Position numbers and translations under genes: made by a program. Source: JBBQNR01 sp963774075 (GTDB lineage Bacteria; Actinomycetota; Thermoleophilia; Solirubrobacterales; JBBDJG01). Taken from it: a stretch of DNA of 64,000 nt. Positions 49,629-57,466 of the stretch are shown piece after piece (the first letter of the stretch is position 1; each line of letters begins with the position of its first letter). Under the pieces are notes generated by a model. The model was not told the origin of the DNA, made no database searches, and worked only from the letters and a program-made list of their open reading frames with translations. The stretch is from positions 868,001 to 932,000 of the forward strand of contig CAVZDP010000003.1 of assembly GCA_963774075.1 (NCBI GenBank), written 5' to 3'.

Positions 49629-50111
49629 GTGAACACATTGGCAACGACGGACTTTCTCACGAAGCAACGCAAGCAGATCGGGGCGAGGCTCGAGGAGCTT
49701 CGCCCCCTTTACGAGGAGTACCTGACGCTCGAGAAGGCGCAAGAGGCACTCGATCGAGTGGAGACACCGGTCCGCCGCGCTGTGGGCCGCCCCCGCGGGC
49801 CGGGACGTCCGCCCGGAAGCCGTAACAGCACGAAGACCGTACGCACGACGCGGAAGAAGCGCTCTGCGAGCAGTGCCCGGGCGACCAAGAGCACCCGCCG
49901 CGCCGGCGCCCGCAGGAAGACGAGGCGCACACGCAGCGGCGGCACGCGCGCCGAGCAGACGCTGGCCGCGATCAAGCAGAGTCCGGGGATAGGGATCTCC
50001 GACCTCGCGAAGAAGCTCGGCATCCGCCCGAACTACCTCTACCGGGTGACCGCACAGCTTCACCGCGAACGGAGGATCCGGCGCCGCAACGGCGGTTTCC
50101 AAGCCGCGTAG
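49629..50111 (+). CDS. AT-hook/winged-helix DNA-binding protein, nucleoid-associated candidate
   Basis: From GTG 49629 the 160-residue protein has three parts: a helical N-terminus (LTKQRKQIGARLEELRPLYE), a middle with an AT-hook core (VGRPRGPGRPPGSR) and a Lys/Arg/Ser/Thr-rich linker, and a C-terminal winged-helix-like domain (LAAIKQSPGIGISDLAKKLG, NYLYRVTAQLHRERRI). This combination suggests a nucleoid-associated or global regulator that grips the minor groove and reads a site. It is divergent from mdh across 71 bp, so mdh control is possible. TTG 49638 is an alternative start. Confidence 0.8.
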   Translation: MNTLATTDFLTKQRKQIGARLEELRPLYEEYLTLEKAQEALDRVETPVRRAVGRPRGPGRPPGSRNSTKTVRTTRKKRSASSARATKSTRRAGARRKTRRTRSGGTRAEQTLAAIKQSPGIGISDLAKKLGIRPNYLYRVTAQLHRERRIRRRNGGFQAA

Positions 50112-50151
50112 CGCCGGCGGCGCCGCCAGGCGGCTTTCGACAACGGGTCAG

Positions 50152-50438
50152 GAGGGGCGGCCTACGGCCGCCCCCATCGGAATATCGAGTCGGCTCCGCC
50201 GAACACCTAAAGCTCACGAGGGTCGGCCTACGGCCGCCCCCATCGGAATATCGAGTCGGCTCCGCCGAACACCTAAAGTCACGAGGGTCGGCCTACGGCC
50301 GCCCCCATCGGAATATCGAGTCGGCTCCGCCGAACACCTAAAGTCACGAGGGTCGGCCTACGGCCGCCCCCATCGGAATATCGAGTCGGCTCCGCCGAAC
50401 ACCTAAAGTCACGAGGGTCGGCCTACGGCCGCCCCCAT
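50152..50438 (-). repeat. Tandem 65-bp array built from the icd 3' end and the hairpin repeat (copy B)
   Basis: Four units of 65-66 bp plus the ancestral end. Read on the minus strand each unit is a nine-codon ORF ATG...TGA (MGAAVGRPS) including GGCC-GTA-GGCC, then CTTTAGGTGT, then hairpin TCGGC-GGA-GCCGA, then GATATTCCG. ATGs end at 50438 (within icd), 50373, 50308, 50243 and 50177. Units are identical except for an extra C in one spacer and two changes in the distal ORF, both synonymous. Confidence 0.9.
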
Positions 50439-51509
50439 CTTTTCTATTACGGCGTCAGCCACATCCGACGTGCCAACCGCGGTCGGGTCATCGCGCGACG
50501 GCTTCATGTCGTAGGTGACGGACTTGCCCTCGGCGATCACCGCGGCGATCGCCGACTCCATGCGATCAGCCGCCTCCTGCTCGTGCAGGTGACGCAGCAT
50601 CATCACGCCGCTCAGCATGAGCGCCATCGGGTTGACCTTGTTCATGCCCTTGTACTTCGGCGCCGAGCCGTGCGTCGCCTCGAAGACCGCGTACTCGTCG
50701 CCGATGTTGCCGCCCGGGGCCATCCCGAGCCCGCCGATCATCCCCGCGCCCAGGTCGGACACGATGTCACCGTAGAGGTTCGGCAGCACGATGACGTCGT
50801 ACTCCTCCGGGCGTGAGACGAGCTGGTTGCAGAGATTGTCGATGATCCGGTCCTCGAACTCCATGTTGGAGTAGCCCTCCGCTACCTCCTGCGCCGTACG
50901 CAGGAAGAGCCCGTCGGAGAACTTCATGATGTTGGCCTTGTGCGCCGCCGTCACCTTGCGGCGGCCATTCTCGAGCGCGTACTCGAACGCGGCTTTCACG
51001 ATCCGCGTCGTCCCGAACACGGAGATCGGCTTGATCGAGATTCCTGCGTCCTCCCGGATCTCCTTGTCCGCCAGCTCGCGCACGACCTCGCGCAGCTTCG
51101 CCGCCTCCTCCGAGCCCTGCTCGAACTCGATTCCGGCGTAGAGGTCCTCGTGGTTCTCGCGCACGATCACGATGTCGGTCTCCGGGAAGCGGGTGCGCAC
51201 CCCCTCGTATGCCTTGCACGGCCGCAGGCAGCAGTAGAGGTCGAGCTCCTTGCGGAGCGCCACGTTCACCGACCGGAAGCCGGAGCCGACGGGGGTCGTG
51301 ATCGGCGCCTTGAGGGCGACCTTGTTGCGCCTGATCGACTCGATCACGCGGTCTGGGAGCGGCGTCCCCTCACGCTCGTAGACGTCGGCGCCGGCCTCCT
51401 GCAACTCCCATTCGAACTCGACTCCGGTCGCCTCGAGCACCCGGCGCACCGCCTCGGCGAGCTCGGGTCCGGTGCCGTCTCCGGGTATCAAAGTCACGGT
51501 GTAGGCCAA
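50409..51509 (-). CDS. icd: NAD-type isocitrate dehydrogenase (isocitrate/isopropylmalate dehydrogenase family)
   Basis: The 366-residue enzyme oxidatively decarboxylates isocitrate to 2-oxoglutarate in the TCA cycle. The family frame is clear: LIPGDGTGPELAEAVRRVLE at the start, substrate-binding SVNVALRKELDLYC (Ser and Arg for isocitrate), IVIRENHEDLYAGIEF-like sequence (here VIVRENHEDLYAGIEF), DVIVLPNLYGDIVSDLGAGM and FEATHGSAPKYKGMNKVNP. The Ser-x-Asn-x-x-x-Arg motif favours isocitrate over isopropylmalate. The C-terminal nine codons and stop belong to the tandem repeat unit, so the last residues (GAAVGRPS) are probably not the original end. Confidence 0.92.
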   Translation of the reverse strand: MAYTVTLIPGDGTGPELAEAVRRVLEATGVEFEWELQEAGADVYEREGTPLPDRVIESIRRNKVALKAPITTPVGSGFRSVNVALRKELDLYCCLRPCKAYEGVRTRFPETDIVIVRENHEDLYAGIEFEQGSEEAAKLREVVRELADKEIREDAGISIKPISVFGTTRIVKAAFEYALENGRRKVTAAHKANIMKFSDGLFLRTAQEVAEGYSNMEFEDRIIDNLCNQLVSRPEEYDVIVLPNLYGDIVSDLGAGMIGGLGMAPGGNIGDEYAVFEATHGSAPKYKGMNKVNPMALMLSGVMMLRHLHEQEAADRMESAIAAVIAEGKSVTYDMKPSRDDPTAVGTSDVADAVIEKMGAAVGRPS

Positions 51510-51604
51510 TGCCTCTCCCTCCAGGGTCGTAGCGATCCAGGCGGAAAAGTCCGCCGTACCGGCGCATTATTCCCGTTTCCCGTGCGACCGCCTTCCGCGC
51601 GCAG

Positions 51605-51610
51605 TAGAGT
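51605..51610 (+). promoter_or_regulatory. Putative -10 element, leaderless type
   Basis: TAGAGT, 6 nt before the ATG at 51617 of the acyl-CoA dehydrogenase gene. Confidence 0.4.
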
Positions 51611-51616
51611 TGTCTC

Positions 51617-53290
51617 ATGGCCGTGGCAGAGCCCGCTCGCGCACCCTTCTCGGCCACTCACGAGGTCTTCAACCAGGCCCCGCCGCTCGAGGGCTACAAC
51701 GTCTTCGAGCAGGACCGGCCCCTCGTGGAGGCGCTCGCCCGCGAGGGCGGGGAATGGGCTCGCGACCGCGCCAGGGCGGCGGGCGAGGTGGCCGGCGGCG
51801 AGGCGATCGAGTGGGGCCGGCAGGCGAACGAGAACCCCCCCAAGCTACGCACGCACGACCGCCACGGCAACCGCATCGACGAGGTCGAGTTCCACCCCTC
51901 CTGGCACCGGCTGGTCGAGCTGGCCGTTTCCAGTGGGTCGCACTCCCTGCCGTGGACCGAGGACAGGCCGGGCGGACACGTCGCTCGCGCAGCGATCTTC
52001 ATGACGCTCGGACAGGCCGAGGGCGGGCATGGCTGTCCCATCTCCATGACCTACTCCGCCGTGCCGGCGCTGCGCGCCGTGCCGGAGCTCGCCGCAGAGT
52101 GGGAGCCGCTGCTGACCTCGACGACGTACGACCCGCGCCTCGTGCCGGTGGCGGACAAGGCCGGCGCTCTCTGCGGGATGGCGATGACGGAGAAGCAGGG
52201 CGGCTCGGACGTGCGCGCGAACACCACGATCGCCACGCCTTTGAACGGCGGCGGGTCGGGGGGCGAGTACGAGGTGGTCGGCCACAAGTGGTTCTGCTCC
52301 GCGCCGATGTGCGACGCATTTCTCGTGCTGGCTCAAGCACCGGGCGGTCTCTCGTGCTTTTTGCTCCCGCGCGTGCTACCCGACGGGACGCGCAACCGCT
52401 TCCACCTCCAGCGCCTGAAGGACAAGCTCGGCAACCGCTCGAATGCCTCGAGCGAGGTCGAGTTTCACGGCGCGTGGACCAGGATGGTCGGCGAGGAGGG
52501 CCGCGGCGTGCCGACCATCATCGAGATGGTCAATCACACCCGCCTCGACTGCGTGCTCGGGACCACGGCCGGAATGCGACTCGGCGTCGCAAAGGCGACA
52601 CATCACGCTGCCCACCGCTCCGCTTTCGGCAACCGCCTCATCGACCAGCCGCTGATGCAGAACGTGCTCGCCGACCTCTGTATCGAGTCGGAGGCCGCGA
52701 CCGTGACCGCGATGCGCCTTGCTCGCTCGTACGACCAGTCCGGCGGCGACGAGCAGGAGACGCAGTTCAAGCGCCTGGCGACCGCCGTCGTGAAGTACTG
52801 GGTCTGCAAGCGAGGCCCGGCGCACGCCGTCGAGGCGCTCGAGTGCTTCGGGGGCAACGGCTACGTCGAGGAGTCCGGCATGCCGCGCCTCTTCCGGGAG
52901 TCGCCCCTGAACTCGATCTGGGAGGGCTCCGGCAACGTCATCTGCCTGGACGTCCTGCGGGCGCTGGTACGCAGCCCAGCGGCGTTGGAGGCGTTCTACG
53001 CCGAGCTCGACCAGGCCGCCGGCACGGATGCGCGCCTGGATGCGTTCACTCGTTCCCTGCGCGAGGAGCTCTCCGACTTCGAGGGCATCGAGATACGCGC
53101 GCGCTCGGTCGTCGAGCGGATGGCGCTGGCGCTCCAGGGATCGCTGCTGGTGCGATTCGGCGACGCCGCGGTGGCCGATGCGTTCTGCGGCTCGAGGCTG
53201 ACCGGCGACTGGGGACAGGCTTTCGGAACCCTCCCGCCGGGCGCCGACTTCAAGAGCATCGTCGAGCGCCACACGCCCGCAGTTTCCTGA
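51617..53290 (+). CDS. aidB: AidB-like acyl-CoA dehydrogenase
   Basis: The 557-residue flavoprotein is longer than ordinary acyl-CoA dehydrogenases and follows the AidB plan: THEVFNQAPPLEGYNVFEQD at the start, GHGCPISMTYSAVPALR, AMTEKQGGSDVRANTT (FAD-binding signature), and HKWFCSAPMCDAFLVLAQ. It has CFGGNGYVEESGMPRLFRES near the C-terminal end of the flavin domain, then an extra helical domain of about 100 residues. E. coli AidB binds DNA and is induced by alkylation damage; its substrate is unknown, and the same uncertainty holds here. The gene is divergent from icd. Confidence 0.93.
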   Translation: MAVAEPARAPFSATHEVFNQAPPLEGYNVFEQDRPLVEALAREGGEWARDRARAAGEVAGGEAIEWGRQANENPPKLRTHDRHGNRIDEVEFHPSWHRLVELAVSSGSHSLPWTEDRPGGHVARAAIFMTLGQAEGGHGCPISMTYSAVPALRAVPELAAEWEPLLTSTTYDPRLVPVADKAGALCGMAMTEKQGGSDVRANTTIATPLNGGGSGGEYEVVGHKWFCSAPMCDAFLVLAQAPGGLSCFLLPRVLPDGTRNRFHLQRLKDKLGNRSNASSEVEFHGAWTRMVGEEGRGVPTIIEMVNHTRLDCVLGTTAGMRLGVAKATHHAAHRSAFGNRLIDQPLMQNVLADLCIESEAATVTAMRLARSYDQSGGDEQETQFKRLATAVVKYWVCKRGPAHAVEALECFGGNGYVEESGMPRLFRESPLNSIWEGSGNVICLDVLRALVRSPAALEAFYAELDQAAGTDARLDAFTRSLREELSDFEGIEIRARSVVERMALALQGSLLVRFGDAAVADAFCGSRLTGDWGQAFGTLPPGADFKSIVERHTPAVS

Positions 53291-53296
53291 GCGCGG

Positions 53297-54322
53297 CTAG
53301 CGGACCGACTCGCAGCCCATCACGACGTCTCTGCGGTCCGCGACGGCGATGTCCCAACCCGGGCCGCAGTCGATCCGGTCCTTCCCGGGTCCGCCCCGGA
53401 GGCGGTCGTTGCCCTCGTTGCCGAACAGGAGGTCCTTCCCGGGCCCGCCGTCGATGTGGTCGTTCCCGCTCGTGCCGGGGATGTGGTCGCCCCAGATCAC
53501 GTCGTCTCCCTCACGACCGAGCAGGACGTCGTCCCCCGCGCCCCCGAGAAGCTTGTCGTTGCGCCCCGTTCCTTCGAACGAATCGACGCCCGATCCACCG
53601 ATCCGCGTTGCGCCCTGGTCGGGATCGAGCTTGGGGGGAGGCGCGGCGATGATGCGCTCGCAATCGCGTCTTTCCAGGTGGCGGTCCGAGACGCCACCGG
53701 AGCTCCGGTAGGGGTCGACGTAGAGGATGTCGTCGCCGGGGCCGCAATCGGCCAACCCGTCAGCTCCGCGGTCGTTGGCGTAGAGGACGTCGTCGCCGGC
53801 CCCGCCGCGCAGCACGTCGCGACCCGACTGCCCGTATAGCTCGTCGTCGCCGGGGCCGCCGGCGAGTGAATCTGGCCCCGAGCCACCGAACAGCACGTCC
53901 GGGCCGGAGTCGCCTTCGAGATCGTCGCCGGCCTCGTCTCCGAACAGCTCGTCGGCGTCATCGCCACCCGAGAGCGAGTCGCGACCAAAGTCGCCCTTGG
54001 AGCTGTCGTTGCCCGGACCGCCCGCGAGGTAGTCGTCGCCGGTGTCGCCGTCGAGCCGGTCGGAGCCGAAGCCCCCGTACAGCCTGTCGTGAGCGGTGCC
54101 GCCGTGGATCGAGTCGTCGCCGGGGCCGCCGACGAGGCGATCGGCGGAGCGCCCGCCGTGGATCGTGTTGTCGCCGGAGCCACCGACGATCACGTCGGGT
54201 CCGCGCGTGCCGTCCATGTCTGCGCCCGCCTCGATCGCGAGGCCGAGCTGAAGCGCGAATGCCGCGGCGAGCGCGACAGTTCTCGCGAGCATACGTGCCT
54301 GAGATCTCCGCGGCGCATCCAT
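53297..54322 (-). CDS. Secreted calcium-binding RTX-repeat protein
   Basis: The 341-residue protein has a signal peptide (MLARTVALAAAFALQLGLAI from residue 11) and about 18 nonapeptide repeats of GGxGxDxLx type (LVGGPGDDSIHGG, LAGGPGNDSSKGD, LFGNEGNDRLRGG), in two blocks separated by a linker with DCERIIAAPPPK. Such repeats form a calcium-bound beta-roll after secretion. No enzymatic domain is attached, so it may be a structural or adhesive protein. Start ATG 54322 or 54292; the latter gives a cleaner signal peptide. Confidence 0.88.
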   Translation of the reverse strand: MDAPRRSQARMLARTVALAAAFALQLGLAIEAGADMDGTRGPDVIVGGSGDNTIHGGRSADRLVGGPGDDSIHGGTAHDRLYGGFGSDRLDGDTGDDYLAGGPGNDSSKGDFGRDSLSGGDDADELFGDEAGDDLEGDSGPDVLFGGSGPDSLAGGPGDDELYGQSGRDVLRGGAGDDVLYANDRGADGLADCGPGDDILYVDPYRSSGGVSDRHLERRDCERIIAAPPPKLDPDQGATRIGGSGVDSFEGTGRNDKLLGGAGDDVLLGREGDDVIWGDHIPGTSGNDHIDGGPGKDLLFGNEGNDRLRGGPGKDRIDCGPGWDIAVADRRDVVMGCESVR

Positions 54323-54430
54323 GCCCTATTCGATTCGTCTCCGGGGCGCCGTCGCTGCAAGCGCCTTTCCGGCGAAACGGACGAATGTGCGAACGGTCGG
54401 GCCGGGCCTGCAGCGCGGCTACCATCCGCG

Positions 54431-54436
54431 TAGGCT
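54431..54436 (+). promoter_or_regulatory. Putative -10 element, leaderless type
   Basis: TAGGCT, 6 nt before the ATG at 54443 of the protease gene. Confidence 0.4.
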
Positions 54437-54442
54437 CTCCTG

Positions 54443-55621
54443 ATGTTCGGCGGCGGCTCAATCCAGCTCGCGCGGGTGTTCGGGATCCGGATCGGCGTCG
54501 ACCCGAGCTGGTTCCTGGTCCTGTTCCTGGTCATCTACTCGCTCACCGGCTACTACCAGGACGCTCTGCCGGGCAACGACGATTCGGGCGCGTTCGCGCT
54601 CGCCGTTGCGAGCGCGCTCCTCTTCTTCCTGTCGATCCTGCTCCACGAGCTCGGTCACGCCGTGGTGGCGATCCGAAACGGGATCTCGATCATCGGCATC
54701 GACCTCTGGCTCTTTGGCGGCATCGCGAAGATGGCGCGCGACACCGACTCGCCCGGTGTCGAGTTCAAGGTCGCGGCCGCCGGCCCGTTCGTGACGCTCC
54801 TGATCGCCGCGCTCTGCGTGCTGATCGGGATCGCCTCGGCCGGTTGGGACGATTTCTTGGCGGCAGTGCGGTTCGATCCGGTGGCGCTCTCGAACGGCGG
54901 GCTGGCGATGCTCGCCTACCTTGCCTCGATCAACATCCTCGTGCTCCTGTTCAACCTGATCCCGGCCTTTCCGCTCGACGGCGGGCGCATCGCGCGCGCG
55001 ATCGCCTGGTGGCGAACCGGGGACCGCAACCGCGCGACCCGGATCGCCGCGGGCATGGGACAGGCCTTCTCCTACCTGCTCATCGGCTTCGGTGTCTTCA
55101 CGCTGGTTTCGTGGGGAGACCTCGTCGGAGGCGCGTGGCTCATCTTCATCGGGCTCTTCCTCGGCCAGGCGGCGCGAGGGGCGGCGTACCAGACCGCCGT
55201 GCTGTCGAAGATCGAGGGACTCAAGGTGTCCGACGTGATGGATGCCGAGCCCGTCATCATCCCGGGTGACACGCCGATCGGGCGAGCCCTCGACGAGTAC
55301 TTCCTGCGCTACCGCTGGCCGTGGTTCCCGGTCGTGGACGGATACGGCTACTTCATCGGGCTGGTCGACCGCGAGCGCGCGGAACGCATCCCGGAGGACC
55401 GCCAGCCCGTCTTTACCGTCCGCGAGATCATGCGGCCGGCCGAGGGCAACCTGCGCGTGCGCACCGACGAGCCGCTCGAGTCGCTGCTCGGAAGCGAGCC
55501 GCTGCGGCGGATCGGTGCCCTGATGGCGGTCGACGATGACGGGCGTCTGCGTGGCGTCGTGACCATGGATCAGGTGCGGCGGGCCCTTCAGCAGGGCATT
55601 GCAGGGTCGTCTGCCGCCTGA
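54443..55621 (+). CDS. Site-2 (M50) intramembrane metalloprotease with CBS domains
   Basis: The 392-residue membrane protease cuts substrates within the bilayer. The zinc site HELGH is at residues 68-72 (ILLHELGHAVVAIRNG) and the third ligand in NLIPAFPLDGGRIARAIAWW near residue 172. About six helices span the N-terminal 250 residues. Then two CBS motifs follow (DVMDAEPVIIPGDTPIGRAL, and EGNLRVRTDEPLESLLGSEP), which bind adenosine nucleotides and probably regulate activity. This is the SpoIVFB/Rip3-like subgroup of M50B. Substrate unknown; sigma or anti-sigma factors are usual targets. Confidence 0.94.
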   Translation: MFGGGSIQLARVFGIRIGVDPSWFLVLFLVIYSLTGYYQDALPGNDDSGAFALAVASALLFFLSILLHELGHAVVAIRNGISIIGIDLWLFGGIAKMARDTDSPGVEFKVAAAGPFVTLLIAALCVLIGIASAGWDDFLAAVRFDPVALSNGGLAMLAYLASINILVLLFNLIPAFPLDGGRIARAIAWWRTGDRNRATRIAAGMGQAFSYLLIGFGVFTLVSWGDLVGGAWLIFIGLFLGQAARGAAYQTAVLSKIEGLKVSDVMDAEPVIIPGDTPIGRALDEYFLRYRWPWFPVVDGYGYFIGLVDRERAERIPEDRQPVFTVREIMRPAEGNLRVRTDEPLESLLGSEPLRRIGALMAVDDDGRLRGVVTMDQVRRALQQGIAGSSAA

Positions 55622-55641
55622 TCGCCCGTCCCGGGTTCGCA

Positions 55642-55647
55642 TAGAAT
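55642..55647 (+). promoter_or_regulatory. Putative -10 element, leaderless type
   Basis: TAGAAT, 9 nt before the TTG at 55657 of sdhA. It would start the sdhA-sdhB-sdhE operon. Confidence 0.35.
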
Positions 55648-55656
55648 CCCGGCGCT

Positions 55657-57345
55657 TTGCCCGAGCACGACGTACTTGTCATTGGAGCGGGCCTCGCCGG
55701 CCAACGCGCCGCGCTGAGTGCCGCCGAGGCCGGAGCCTCGGTGGCGATCATCTCCAAGGTTCATCCGGTTCGCTCCCACTCCAACGCTGCACAGGGGGGC
55801 ATAAACGCGGCGCTCAACCCCGAGGACTCCTGGGAGTCGCACGCTTTCGACACCGTCAAGGGCTCGGATTACCTCGGCGATCAGGATGCGATCGAGATCA
55901 TGTGCAGGGAGGCCCCGGACGAGCTCCTTCACCTCGAGCACATCGGCGTCACGTTTCACCGCAACGCGGAGGGCCTGCTTGGCACCCGCGCCTTCGGTGG
56001 CGCGTCCGCGGCCCGCACCTACTACGTGGCTGACATCACCGGGCAGGCGATCCTCCACACGCTCTACGAGCAGCTCATGAAATGGGAGGACGTCGAGCGC
56101 TACGAGGAGTGGTTCACGACCGGGCTCGCGCTCGACGAGTCCGGCCAGTGCGCCGGCGCCATCACCCGCAACCTCCGCGACGGCTCGATGGAGCTGTTTC
56201 GAGCCAAGTCCGTGATCGTCACCACCGGCGGCAACGGCCAGTGCTACAACCCGACGACGAACGCCCTCATCTGCACCGGCGACGGCATCTCGATGGCCTA
56301 CCGGATCGGCGCTCCGCTGATGGACATGGAGATGGTCCAGTACCACCCGACGACGCTCGCGGGCAACGGCCTCCTCATCACCGAGGGAGCGAGAGGCGAG
56401 GGTGCGCGCCTCTACAATGCTCTGGGCGAGCGGTTCATGGAGAAGTACGCGCCCAACAAGCTCGAGCTCGCCTCGCGCGACGTCGTATCGCGGGCCGAGC
56501 AGACCGAGATCAACGAGGGGCGCGGGTTCCCGGACGGCACGGTGGCGCTCGACATCACCGTCGTGCCCCGAAAGCGCATCTTCGAGGCGCTCCGGGAGAT
56601 CGTCAACGTCGGGCGCGACTTTGCCGGCGTCGACATCACGAAGGAGCCGATTCACGTCAAGCCGGGTAACCACTACGTGATGGGCGGCGTGAAGACCGAC
56701 GTGCACGGCCAGACTGAGGTCCCCGGCCTCTACGCGGCGGGCGAATGCGCCTGCGTGTCGGTGCACGGGGGGAACCGGCTCGGCGCCAACTCCCTCCTCG
56801 ACACGCTCGTGTTCGGCAGGCGCTCGGGCGAGCACGCGGCACAGCGGGCGCGCGAGGTCGTCCTCAACCCGCCGTCGGAGGCGCTGGTGGACGACGAGGA
56901 GCGCCGGCTGTCGGAGCTGATAGGGCGCGAGCAGGGCAAGGTCCGCCGGGTCTCGGAGCTGAAGGCCGAGCTCGGGCAGACGATGGACCGCCACGTCGCC
57001 GTCTTCCGCGAGGCGGAGGGCCTCGACGCTGCGCTGGAGACCGTGAAGCGCCTGAAGGAAGAATACGAAGGGGTGGCGATCGACGACCGCGGCAGCATCT
57101 TCAACCAGGACGTCCTGGGCGCCATCGAGCTCGGCTTCATGCTCGACTGTGCGGAGGCGACGGTGATCTCGGCGATTCATCGCACCGAGAGCCGCGGCGC
57201 GCATTACCGCACGGATTTTCCCGAGCGCAACGACGCGGATTGGCTGAAGCACATCGACCTGACGCTCGGGGGGGACGGCCAGCCGCACATCTCCTACAGC
57301 CCGGTCACGATCACCCAATGGCAGCCTGAAGAGAGGACATACTGA
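55657..57345 (+). CDS. sdhA: Succinate dehydrogenase/fumarate reductase flavoprotein subunit
   Basis: The 562-residue subunit oxidises succinate to fumarate with covalently bound FAD. DVLVIGAGLAGQRAALSAAE is the FAD loop, HSNAAQGGINAAL contains the histidine that links FAD, TGGNGQCYNPTTNALICTGD and YHPTTLAGNGLLITEGARGE carry substrate residues, and GLYAAGECACVSVHGGNRLG is the conserved C-terminal flavin loop. TTG at 55657 is the only start that keeps the N-terminal strand. The stop TGA overlaps the ATG of a mini-ORF within the repeat, the first link to sdhB. Confidence 0.96.
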   Translation: MPEHDVLVIGAGLAGQRAALSAAEAGASVAIISKVHPVRSHSNAAQGGINAALNPEDSWESHAFDTVKGSDYLGDQDAIEIMCREAPDELLHLEHIGVTFHRNAEGLLGTRAFGGASAARTYYVADITGQAILHTLYEQLMKWEDVERYEEWFTTGLALDESGQCAGAITRNLRDGSMELFRAKSVIVTTGGNGQCYNPTTNALICTGDGISMAYRIGAPLMDMEMVQYHPTTLAGNGLLITEGARGEGARLYNALGERFMEKYAPNKLELASRDVVSRAEQTEINEGRGFPDGTVALDITVVPRKRIFEALREIVNVGRDFAGVDITKEPIHVKPGNHYVMGGVKTDVHGQTEVPGLYAAGECACVSVHGGNRLGANSLLDTLVFGRRSGEHAAQRAREVVLNPPSEALVDDEERRLSELIGREQGKVRRVSELKAELGQTMDRHVAVFREAEGLDAALETVKRLKEEYEGVAIDDRGSIFNQDVLGAIELGFMLDCAEATVISAIHRTESRGAHYRTDFPERNDADWLKHIDLTLGGDGQPHISYSPVTITQWQPEERTY

Positions 57346-57443
57346 TGGGAGGTGCCGTAGCCGGCGAAGCCGGCGCAGGCGACTCACTGGACTTTAGGTG
57401 TCCGCCGAAGGCGGCTAGATATTCAATGAGAGGTGCCGTAGCG
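57345..57443 (+). repeat. Two-hairpin palindromic repeat, copy C, with flanking direct repeats
   Basis: ATGGGAGGTGCCGTAGC (57345-) and ATGAGAGGTGCCGTAGC (57426-) flank GCCGGC-GAA-GCCGGC (57360-57374), GGACTTTAGGTGT, CCGCC-GAA-GGCGG (57402-57414) and GATATTC. This is the same unit as at 50152 and 11426, here in plus orientation, hence again in sense with the gene upstream. Confidence 0.8.
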
Positions 57444-57449
57444 GAATGA
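57345..57449 (+). CDS. Mini-ORF 1 (34 codons) across the repeat, coupled to sdhA
   Basis: ATG 57345 shares its A with the sdhA stop (TGATG). The frame reads through the whole hairpin repeat without a stop and ends TGA 57447-57449. The peptide contains two copies of a M-x-G-A-V-A box, one at each end, and one Cys. It need not have a function as a peptide; it may serve to carry ribosomes on. Translation is unproven. Confidence 0.4.
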   Translation: MGGAVAGEAGAGDSLDFRCPPKAARYSMRGAVAE

Positions 57450-57466
57450 TCAACAGAAGCCAATGA
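57446..57466 (+). CDS. Mini-ORF 2 (6 codons) linking mini-ORF 1 to sdhB
   Basis: ATG 57446 overlaps the mini-ORF 1 stop (ATGA), and its TGA (57464-57466) overlaps the sdhB ATG at 57463 (ATGA). With only six sense codons it can only act as a relay for ribosomes. Reported because it completes an unbroken stop-start chain; translation is unproven. Confidence 0.35.
   Translation: MINRSQ

Noticed and set aside
50152..50438. CRISPR array
   Set aside because: The period is regular at 65 bp, but whole units are repeated with no unique spacers, and no cas gene is near.
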